Shown here: in pieces, positions 1 through 4,942 of the stretch
How positions within the stretch are numbered: the first letter of the stretch is position 1
Layout of the letters: every line of letters starts with the position of its first letter
Assembly (NCBI GenBank): GCA_020439485.1
Contig: JAGQSP010000198.1
Coordinates: 834 to 7,071 of the forward strand
Source: Acidimicrobiales bacterium
GTDB lineage: Bacteria; Actinomycetota; Acidimicrobiia; Acidimicrobiales; Poriferisodalaceae
Direction of reading: 5' to 3'
DNA: 6,238 nucleotides
The notes under the pieces: generated by a model
Databases searched by the model: none
The model's input: only the letters and a program-made list of their open reading frames with translations
Told to the model about the DNA's origin: nothing
Position numbers and translations under genes: made by a program

Positions 1-690
1 CTGGGTGGCAAGGGCGCCAACATCATCTTCGACGACGCCGACGAGATGGCCGTTGTCCGCGGCACTGCGCACTGCTTCAACAACTCGGGCCAGTCGTGCA
101 ACGCACCCACCCGCATGCTGGTGCAGCGCGGCAAGTACGACGAGGCCGTCGCTGCGGCCAAGGCCACTGCCGAGCAGACCGCGGTCGACATGGCAGACAA
201 GGAAGGCCGTCACATCGGCCCTGTGGTCAACGAGATCCAGTGGAACAAGATCCAGGGCCTGATCCAGAAGGGCATCGACGAGGGCGCCACCCTGGTCGCC
301 GGCGGAACCGGCCGCCCCGAAGGCCTCGACAAGGGCTACTTCGTGCGGCCGACGGTGTTCGCCGACGTTACGCCCGACATGACCATCGCCAAGGAAGAGA
401 TCTTCGGCCCGGTCCTGTCGATCATGCCTTTCGAGACCGAGGAAGAAGCCCTGTCGATCGCCAACGACACCAGCTATGGCCTCACCAACTATGTCCAGAC
501 CGGCGACAACGAGCGGGCTCGTCGGCTTGCTCGTCGCCTGCGTTCGGGCATGGTCGAGATGAACGGCCAGGGTCGCGGGATGGGTGCACCATTCGGCGGC
601 TACGGCCAGTCGGGCAACGGTCGTGAGGGCGGCGTTTGGGGTCTCGAGGAATTCCTCGAGGTCAAGTCGGTCTCCGGCTGGGTCGACTGA
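1..690 (+). CDS. Aldehyde dehydrogenase, C-terminal part (5' end outside window)
   Basis: NAD(P)+-dependent aldehyde dehydrogenase, which oxidises an aldehyde to the carboxylic acid in the cytoplasm. The reading frame is open from base 1, so the N-terminal half, with most of the cofactor-binding fold, lies outside the window; 229 residues are visible against about 470-500 for the family. It begins inside the LGGK segment. The catalytic cysteine follows in [11 protein letters not shown] (Cys codon at 97-99). Further on are the EEIFGPV motif (about 394-414) and the C-terminal [18 protein letters not shown] and [10 protein letters not shown] stretches typical of the superfamily. The wording around the cysteine recalls the CddD-like branch, known from 12-oxolaurate oxidation in cyclododecanone breakdown; this is from memory and the substrate is not determined here. 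The gene ends in TGA at 688-690 and is followed by a strong hairpin, so it probably ends its transcription unit. Confidence 0.96.
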   Translation: MGGKGANIIFDDADEMAVVRGTAHCFNNSGQSCNAPTRMLVQRGKYDEAVAAAKATAEQTAVDMADKEGRHIGPVVNEIQWNKIQGLIQKGIDEGATLVAGGTGRPEGLDKGYFVRPTVFADVTPDMTIAKEEIFGPVLSIMPFETEEEALSIANDTSYGLTNYVQTGDNERARRLARRLRSGMVEMNGQGRGMGAPFGGYGQSGNGREGGVWGLEEFLEVKSVSGWVD

Positions 691-722
691 CCCACCCGCT
701 CTTCTCAACCCACCTTTTCCCA

Positions 723-769
723 AACCCCGGTGTTTGGGCGGCTCCTGGCGCCGTCTGAACACCGGGGTT
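723..769 (+). terminator. Long hairpin after the aldehyde dehydrogenase gene
   Basis: The arms AACCCCGGTGTT (723-734) and AACACCGGGGTT (758-769) are perfect inverted repeats. Pairing continues inward as RNA through 735-742 with 750-757, using three G-U wobbles, giving about 20 base pairs closed by a 7-base loop (743-749). It starts 32 bases after the stop codon. No run of T follows, as is common for actinobacterial intrinsic terminators. Termination is inferred. The arm motif recurs after the HNH gene (see 2027-2040), so it could instead be a copy of a genomic intergenic repeat. Confidence 0.72.
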
Positions 770-891
770 GCGCGTTCCGGCACCGCTTCGTGCCTTTGGT
801 GTCTCGCCTTGACGGCTCGACCGACCTGGCCATCGGACCTACCGGGTGACTGCGGTGGCGCGGGCGGCACCGTGTGTGATCCCTCGGCCAC

Positions 892-920
892 TTCTGATGG
901 TCAAACGGGCTTTCTGATGG
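892..920 (+). repeat. 9-base direct repeat upstream of HNH gene
   Basis: TTCTGATGG occurs at 892-900 and again at 912-920, with starts 20 bases apart, about two turns of DNA. This spacing on the same helical face would suit cooperative binding of a regulator, but no binding protein can be named and a short repeat like this may be chance. Confidence 0.4.
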
Positions 921-972
921 CTGTCCTACCCCCTCGGTATGGTTTCGCGTAGCGAAACCGCTTCCGGACAGC
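920..972 (+). promoter_or_regulatory. Nested dyad in the leader of the HNH gene
   Basis: An inner perfect inverted repeat, GGTTTCGC (941-948) and GCGAAACC (952-959) with a 3-base centre, sits inside an outer pair GCTGTCC (920-926) and GGACAGC (966-972). The structure ends 4 bases before the ribosome binding site at 977-986. It may be an operator for a dimeric repressor, or an RNA leader structure limiting expression of the endonuclease-like gene. Both roles are inferred from position and symmetry only. Confidence 0.5.
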
Positions 973-976
973 GGTC

Positions 977-986
977 GGAGGGAGGG
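977..986 (+). promoter_or_regulatory. Ribosome binding site of the HNH gene
   Basis: A purine run, GGAGGGAGGG, lies 5 bases before the ATG at 992 and fixes that codon as the start. It is the strongest Shine-Dalgarno sequence among the genes here whose start can be seen. Confidence 0.8.
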
Positions 987-991
987 CAACA

Positions 992-2014
992 ATGACGGTG
1001 GTGACTCGCGAAGAGTTCACGGAGCAGCGCTGCAGGGCGAGCGACTTGGTGTCGACGGCAAGGCGGTTCACGCAGACGCATTACCGGCTTGTGGTGGAGT
1101 GCGCTGACTTCGCCGATGGTCCTGTGTGGATCGCGGATGGGGCTACGTCGGCGGCGCACTGGCTGGCCGATCGCACCGACCATTGCGCCAACACTTTGCG
1201 TGAGTGGATTCGTATCGGTCGTTCTTTGCGTGGTCTTCGTGCCACCGCGGAAGCCTTCGAGAAAGGTGACCTGTCGTTTTCGAAAGTTCGGGCGCTGACC
1301 CGGTTTGCGACCAGCGATAACGAGGCCGAGTTGCTCGAGTTGGCAGCGAACGTGGCTGCGGCCGACATCGGTACAGCACTTGCAGCGTGGTCGGTGCGCA
1401 ACGAACCCGACGACGTCATAGAGGCCCGCCAACACCGGCAACGCCACTTCACGACCCGAACCGACCCAGACGGCACCGTGTGCGGTTCCTTCCGGCTGCC
1501 ACCGCTGGAAGGCGGCAAGCTGAGCACGGCAGTGAACACCAAGTTGATGCGCAACACAGCGAAACGTCAGGCTGACGGCACCTGGCCGACCGTCGCCCAG
1601 CAAAAGGCCGACGCACTCGTCGGTGCCGTCGAAAGCGGCGGAGGTTTCCTGTACGAGGTCGTGATTCACGTCACAGGCGACGGCTGCCGACTTGACGATG
1701 GAACCCCGCTCACCGCCAGCACGGTCGGTCGACTGATCCCGCAAGCATTCATCCGAGCGCTCATCCATGACAGCAACAGGCGTCCCATCGACGCCACCAA
1801 CCGCCGACGACACCCAACACCACGCCAGAAGCGACTAGTGAAAGCTCGCGACAAAACCTGCGTCGACTGCGGGCGACTGGACCTACTCGAATACGACCAC
1901 GTCCCACCCCACGAAATCACCGGCCAGACCCATACCACCGAACTCCAGCTCCGATGCTCGCCCTGCCACGCGAGGAGGCACCAACAGAGTTTGAGTTCGA
2001 CGACACCGGCGTGA
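992..2014 (+). CDS. DUF222/13E12-family HNH endonuclease-like protein
   Basis: A 340-residue protein of the actinobacterial DUF222 (13E12 REP) family; the full-length layout is present and no frameshift is seen. The N-terminal DUF222 region covers about residues 15-250, with recognisable parts such as SAAHWLAD (53-60), KGDLSFSKVRALTR (91-104) and ADALVGAVESG. The C-terminal HNH module covers about 276-331: two zinc-binding pairs, C290/C293 and C322/C325, the DH pair D302-H303, and H326 and H330. The residue normally Asn in the DNL segment is Glu317 here, so nuclease activity is uncertain. The HNH fold binds metal and nicks DNA; the cellular role of this family is unknown, though 13E12 genes are multicopy and serve as phiRv1 prophage sites in Mycobacterium tuberculosis. 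G+T content falls along the gene from well above to well below half, and codon use in the 5' part (CGT, GGT, TTG, TCT) differs from the neighbours, suggesting transfer or recombination. Confidence 0.93.
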   Translation: MTVVTREEFTEQRCRASDLVSTARRFTQTHYRLVVECADFADGPVWIADGATSAAHWLADRTDHCANTLREWIRIGRSLRGLRATAEAFEKGDLSFSKVRALTRFATSDNEAELLELAANVAAADIGTALAAWSVRNEPDDVIEARQHRQRHFTTRTDPDGTVCGSFRLPPLEGGKLSTAVNTKLMRNTAKRQADGTWPTVAQQKADALVGAVESGGGFLYEVVIHVTGDGCRLDDGTPLTASTVGRLIPQAFIRALIHDSNRRPIDATNRRRHPTPRQKRLVKARDKTCVDCGRLDLLEYDHVPPHEITGQTHTTELQLRCSPCHARRHQQSLSSTTPA

Positions 2015-2026
2015 CCCGTCGCGCGT

Positions 2027-2040
2027 GAACACCGGTGTTC
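2027..2040. repeat. Perfect 14-base palindrome between HNH and monooxygenase genes
   Basis: GAACACCGGTGTTC is self-complementary with no spacer. It lies 12 bases after the HNH stop and 97 bases before the monooxygenase start. As RNA it could form only a weak 5-base-pair stem, so a DNA site for a dimeric protein is more likely than a terminator. With the preceding T it matches 756-769 (TGAACACCGGNGTT) on the other side of the HNH gene, differing at one base, so it may be an element boundary or a dispersed repeat instead. Confidence 0.6.
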
Positions 2041-2124
2041 GCCGAAGGGCCTGGAGTGATGAGGCGGTCTGGGACCTTCGACCCTGGTTTGGAGCGCTGC
2101 GTTCAAGGTGACAATCTGTCCGGC

Positions 2125-2132
2125 GGAAGGGG
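2125..2132 (+). promoter_or_regulatory. Ribosome binding site deciding the monooxygenase start
   Basis: GGAAGGGG lies 5 bases before the ATG at 2138. An in-frame GTG at 2108 has no such site and would add ten residues before the FAD fold that resemble no part of the family, so 2138 is preferred. Confidence 0.8.
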
Positions 2133-2137
2133 TCACT

Positions 2138-3613
2138 ATGTCTGCAACAACCGGCGTCGAGCACTTCGACGTCCTCATTGTCGGAGGCGGCATCTCGGGA
2201 GTGGGTGGTGCGTACCACCTCACCCAGGAGCGCCCCGACACTTCGTTCGTCGTGCTCGAGAACCAGGATGGCTTCGGAGGCACCTGGCGTACTCACAAGT
2301 ACCCGGGAATCCGCTCCGACAGCGATCTGTACACCTTCGGTTACGAGTTCAAGCCATGGACGGGTCCGCCAATCGCAACCGCCGAGGAGATCCTCACCTA
2401 CATGGGTGAGGTGATCGAAGAGAACGACCTGGCCAAGTACATCCGGTACAGCCACGAGGTCACCAACGCCCAGTGGTCGAGCCAGGACAAGCGTTGGACG
2501 ATCAGCGCCCATCGCACCGACACCGACGAGGATGTCACGTTCACCTGCGGGTTCCTGTGGATGTGTCAGGGCTACTACAACCACAAGCAGCCCTACACCC
2601 CCGAGTGGCCCGGCATGGACGCCTACCAGGGCCAGATCATCCACCCCCAGCTATGGCCCCGCGACCTCGACTACACCGGCAAGAAGGTGATCTGCATTGG
2701 GTCGGGTGCGACGGCGGCCACCATCATCCCGGCGATGGCCCCAGACGTCGATCACATCACCATGGTGCAGCGTTCGCCCACCTACTTTGCCGTGGGTCGC
2801 AACGTCGACGACCTGGCCGACCAGCTCCGCCAGCTCGACATCGACGAAACGTGGATCCACGAGATCGTCCGCCGCAAGCGGCTGTTCGACGGCAAGATGA
2901 TCGCCGAGATGGCTCGGGAGCACCCCGACATGGTCAAAGAGGAGCTGTTCAACGGCATCCGCGAGATCATGGGCGAAGACTTCGACTTCGAGCCGCACTT
3001 CTCACCGCAGTACCGGGTGTGGCGTCAGCGCCTTGCGTTCGTTCCAGACGGCGACCTGTTCCACGCCATCAAGAGCGGCAAGGCGTCGGCGGTGACCGGC
3101 GAGATCGAGACCTTCACCGAGACCGGTCTGAAGATGACCGACGGCACCACCGTCGATGCCGACATCATCATCACCGCCACCGGATTCAACATGAACGTGT
3201 TGGGCGACGTCGAGTTCGACATCGACGGTGCGCCGCTCGATTGGCCGAGCCGCATCGGATATCACGGCACCATGTTCACCGGCATTCCCAACATGGCATG
3301 GGTCTTCGGCTACTTCCGCGCCTCGTGGACATTGCGGGCAGACATGATCGGTCACTTCGTTTGCCGTTTGCTCGACCACATGGATGCCAAGGGTGCGTCG
3401 GTGGTGGTGCCGCAGCTTCGCGAAGAAGACGAGGGCATGCCCCGCCTGCCGTGGGTCGACCCCGAGGACTTCAACCCCGGATACATCAACCGGTCGATGC
3501 ACCTGCTGCCAAAGCAGGGCGACCGTGATCCGTGGCGCCACACCCAGGACTACTGGAGCGAGCGCAAGGTGTTCCCCGAGATCGACCTCGACGACGGCCT
3601 GCAGTACAGCTAG
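2138..3613 (+). CDS. EthA/AlmA-type Baeyer-Villiger flavin monooxygenase
   Basis: A 491-residue FAD- and NADPH-dependent monooxygenase, close in length to mycobacterial EthA (489). These enzymes insert oxygen next to a ketone to give an ester, or oxidise sulphur; EthA activates ethionamide, and AlmA relatives act on long-chain substrates. The N-terminal FAD Rossmann motif is GGGISG (16-21), followed by GGTW (47-50) and YPGIRSDSD (55-63). The Baeyer-Villiger fingerprint is YQGQIIHPQLWP (163-174), with Tyr in place of the usual Phe. The NADPH-binding motif is GSGATA (188-193), and a late ATG segment lies within IITATGFN. The C-terminal half has PNMAWVFGY, ASWTLRADM and LPKQG stretches shared with EthA. 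There is no signal peptide or clear membrane segment. No EthR-like repressor gene is adjacent, but a palindrome lies upstream. The stop overlaps the stop of the opposing pirin gene. The natural substrate cannot be read from the sequence. Confidence 0.96.
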   Translation: MSATTGVEHFDVLIVGGGISGVGGAYHLTQERPDTSFVVLENQDGFGGTWRTHKYPGIRSDSDLYTFGYEFKPWTGPPIATAEEILTYMGEVIEENDLAKYIRYSHEVTNAQWSSQDKRWTISAHRTDTDEDVTFTCGFLWMCQGYYNHKQPYTPEWPGMDAYQGQIIHPQLWPRDLDYTGKKVICIGSGATAATIIPAMAPDVDHITMVQRSPTYFAVGRNVDDLADQLRQLDIDETWIHEIVRRKRLFDGKMIAEMAREHPDMVKEELFNGIREIMGEDFDFEPHFSPQYRVWRQRLAFVPDGDLFHAIKSGKASAVTGEIETFTETGLKMTDGTTVDADIIITATGFNMNVLGDVEFDIDGAPLDWPSRIGYHGTMFTGIPNMAWVFGYFRASWTLRADMIGHFVCRLLDHMDAKGASVVVPQLREEDEGMPRLPWVDPEDFNPGYINRSMHLLPKQGDRDPWRHTQDYWSERKVFPEIDLDDGLQYS

Positions 3614-4314
3614 TCGGCCGCAGTTTCCCAGACGACCAGATGCGTGGGCTCTAGCGCCGTCGCCGGCAACGCGCCGGCGGCGGTGAGCCTGGCCGCATCG
3701 CCTGCGGCCAACTCGTGGCCTGACAAGGCCACGCGGCCGCGGGCAACAAAGGCGTGGACGTGCTGGCTGTCGGGCAGCACAACGGCCTCGCCGGCTTCCA
3801 TCTCGGCGGCCCACATCACTGCATGGGGCTGATTGATGATGACGGCCCCGTCGTGTCCACGGCCTGAAGCAACGGCCACCAGGCCGGCTCCTGGCTTCAC
3901 CGACACGGCGCGCTGCTCGTACCCGGGTTCCAGGTCGCGCTGGTCTGGCGGCACCCACATCTGGAGGAAGTGCACCGGCTCGGACTGACTTGCGTTCATC
4001 TCCGAGTGCAAGATGCCAGACCCGGCGCTCATTCGTTGAGCCTCGCCCGGACGGATGATGCCGTGGGTTCCGGTCGAGTCACGGTGTTCGAGGGCTCCCT
4101 CTAGCACCCAGGTCACTATCTCCATGTCGCGGTGGCCGTGTTGGCCGAAGCCGCCACCTGGTGCAACCCGGTCGTCGTTGAATACCAGCAGCAGGCCATG
4201 GCCGACATTGGTCGGATCGTGATGGTGGCCGAAACTGAAGCTGTGATGGCTTTCCAGCCAGCTCAGCCGGGTGGTGAACCGATCGGCGGCCCTCCTGATG
4301 TCGATGCTGCTCAT
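3610..4314 (-). CDS. Pirin family protein (bicupin)
   Basis: A 234-residue cytoplasmic bicupin, close to the family's usual length. Pirins bind a metal, usually iron; some members oxidise quercetin, others act as redox-sensing cofactors or modulate metabolic enzymes. The expected four metal ligands are present in the N-terminal cupin: H59 and H61 in QHGHRDMEIVTW, and H103 and E105 in GILHSEMNAS, matching the His-His-His-Glu set of E. coli YhhW and human pirin. The C-terminal cupin (about 135-230) lacks that set, as is usual. The ATG at 4314-4312 overlaps the TGA of the upstream YceI gene (ATGA), so translation is probably coupled. An open frame continues upstream to about 4902, but it runs through the YceI gene in another frame and resembles no protein, so the start at 4314 is chosen. 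The stop at 3612-3610 overlaps the convergent monooxygenase stop. Substrate unknown. Confidence 0.94.
   Translation of the reverse strand: MSSIDIRRAADRFTTRLSWLESHHSFSFGHHHDPTNVGHGLLLVFNDDRVAPGGGFGQHGHRDMEIVTWVLEGALEHRDSTGTHGIIRPGEAQRMSAGSGILHSEMNASQSEPVHFLQMWVPPDQRDLEPGYEQRAVSVKPGAGLVAVASGRGHDGAVIINQPHAVMWAAEMEAGEAVVLPDSQHVHAFVARGRVALSGHELAAGDAARLTAAGALPATALEPTHLVVWETAAD
3655..3732. terminator. Three tandem hairpins inside the 3' end of the pirin gene
   Basis: Three stem-loops follow one another with 4-base gaps: 3655-3667 with 3673-3685 (13 pairs including two G-U if transcribed from the + strand, 5-base loop); 3690-3697 with 3703-3710 (TGGCCGCA/TGCGGCCA, 8 pairs, 5-base loop); and 3715-3721 with 3726-3732 (GTGGCCT/AGGCCAC, 7 pairs, 4-base loop). 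They begin 41 bases after the monooxygenase stop. Because the two convergent genes leave no intergenic space, this is the natural place for termination of monooxygenase mRNA. There is no T run; the role is inferred, and GC-rich Ala/Gly codons could produce some of the pairing by chance. Confidence 0.5.
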
Positions 4315-4856
4315 GGCGCCTCGACCAGCTGTATCTCGAGCTCGATGTTCACCTTGTCTCCGATCAACATGCCGTCCATTCCCAGGGGCGCATTGAAGTC
4401 GATGCCGAACTGCGAGCGGGTGATCTGACCCGATGCACTGAAGCCGGCCCGGGTCATCTCGTAGGCGTCGGTCGCCACGCCATGGAACTCGAAGTCGAAC
4501 TCGACCGAACGTGTCGTGCCGTTGATGGTGAGGTCTCCGACGATGCGCTCGGCTTCTATCGAAGTCGAACGGAAGGTCATGAGCGGGTTCGCCTCGACCC
4601 CGAAGAAGTCGGTGCTGCGCAGGTGGTTGTCGCGGTCTTCGTTGTTGGTGTCGACCGAGGCCAGCTCGACGTTGGCCTCGATGGTGGTTGTGCTCAGGTC
4701 GTCGCCGACCGCGACCGTGGCGTCGAAGCGGTTGAAACGGCCGCGGACCTTGGACAGGCCCAGATGCCGAACTGTGAACCCGACCTCGGAGTGCATCGTC
4801 TCGGCGACGAGCTTCTTGCCGGCGAAACGATCGAGGGCTTCTGTGAGGGTCTGCAT
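4311..4856 (-). CDS. YceI-family protein
   Basis: A 181-residue protein of the YceI family, a lipocalin-like beta-barrel; characterised members bind polyisoprenoid lipids. Family landmarks are HSEVGFTVRHLGLSKVRGRF (22-41), DNHLRSTDFF (76-85) followed by PLMTFRST (91-98), GDLTINGTTR (107-116) and AGFSASGQITRSQFGIDF (137-154). It has no signal peptide, unlike periplasmic E. coli YceI, so it is probably cytoplasmic, as for many actinobacterial copies. The ATG at 4856-4854 is chosen because AAGGAG (4867-4862) lies 5 bases before it; an upstream in-frame TTG at 4880 would start inside the operator and is rejected. It is the first gene of a two-gene operon with pirin and is divergent from the MarR gene across a shared operator. 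Its role in the unit is unknown; a part in handling isoprenoid or quinone-like lipids under stress is a guess. Confidence 0.93.
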   Translation of the reverse strand: MQTLTEALDRFAGKKLVAETMHSEVGFTVRHLGLSKVRGRFNRFDATVAVGDDLSTTTIEANVELASVDTNNEDRDNHLRSTDFFGVEANPLMTFRSTSIEAERIVGDLTINGTTRSVEFDFEFHGVATDAYEMTRAGFSASGQITRSQFGIDFNAPLGMDGMLIGDKVNIELEIQLVEAP

Positions 4857-4861
4857 GATGG

Positions 4862-4867
4862 CTCCTT
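4862..4867 (-). promoter_or_regulatory. Ribosome binding site of the YceI gene
   Basis: AAGGAG on the - strand lies 5 bases before the ATG at 4856 and decides that start against the upstream TTG at 4880. Confidence 0.8.
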
Positions 4868-4881
4868 GGGGGTAATTCAAA

Positions 4882-4903
4882 CTTGAAGTAACAATACTTC
4901 AAG
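4882..4903. promoter_or_regulatory. Operator: perfect 9-4-9 inverted repeat (probable MarR site)
   Basis: CTTGAAGTA (4882-4890) and TACTTCAAG (4895-4903) are exact inverted repeats with a 4-base centre, in an AT-rich island in otherwise GC-rich DNA. A second, overlapping dyad, TTCAA (4876-4880) and TTGAA (4883-4887), extends it on the YceI side. Size, symmetry and place between a MarR gene and a divergent operon suit a MarR dimer site. On the - strand a possible promoter (TTGCTT at 4918-4913, TATTGT at 4896-4891, 16-base spacing) puts the -10 element in the centre of the dyad, so binding would block YceI-pirin transcription. The protein-site pairing is inferred. Confidence 0.72.
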
Positions 4904-4930
4904 AATTAAGAAAAGCAACCAACGGTCGAA

Positions 4931-4936
4931 TAACCT
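4931..4936 (+). promoter_or_regulatory. Possible -10 element for a leaderless MarR transcript
   Basis: TAACCT fits the loose TAnnnT -10 pattern and ends 6 bases before the A of the ATG at 4943. With no Shine-Dalgarno sequence in the preceding 20 bases, a transcript starting at or next to the start codon is plausible. No good -35 element is seen, so the call is weak. Confidence 0.3.
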
Positions 4937-4942
4937 GACGTG

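Larger units (their letters stand above)
691..991. other. 300-base intergenic region
   Basis: No convincing gene is seen here. Besides the long hairpin it holds a small stem (GGCAC at 779-783 with GTGCC at 790-794), a direct repeat TTCTGATGG at 892-900 and 912-920, a second short repeat CCCTCGG at about 881-887 and 931-937, and the nested dyad at 920-972. The repeated elements cluster in the last 110 bases before the HNH gene, as expected for its promoter and leader. The sequence TATGGT at 938-943 could be a -10 element of the TAnnnT type, but no good -35 partner is visible. Confidence 0.6.

Noticed and set aside
926..1813. Long open frame on the - strand, 295 residues, opposite the HNH gene
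   Set aside because: It is antisense to a gene with clear DUF222 and HNH motifs, shows no recognisable domain and is a product of GC-rich codon structure.
2027..2040. The 14-base palindrome as an intrinsic terminator for the HNH gene
   Set aside because: Without a spacer it can form only about five pairs around a 4-base loop, and no T run follows; a DNA-binding site or repeat is more likely.
2108..2137. GTG start ten codons upstream for the monooxygenase
   Set aside because: No ribosome binding site before it, and the extra residues do not match the family; ATG 2138 has GGAAGGGG 5 bases upstream.
1883..2644. 253-residue - strand frame covering the palindrome region
   Set aside because: Runs antisense through the ends of two real genes and has no recognisable motif.
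2473..3528. 351-residue + strand frame inside the monooxygenase gene
   Set aside because: Extremely rich in Arg, His and Pro, out of frame with a gene carrying all flavin monooxygenase motifs, and with no ribosome binding site.
3002..3958. 318-residue - strand frame across the monooxygenase and pirin ends
   Set aside because: Arg/Gly-rich low-complexity shadow overlapping two well supported genes in other frames.
4315..4902. N-terminal extension of pirin giving a 430-residue protein
   Set aside because: The added part is the YceI gene read in a wrong frame; pirin is complete from 4314 and overlaps the YceI stop as ATGA.
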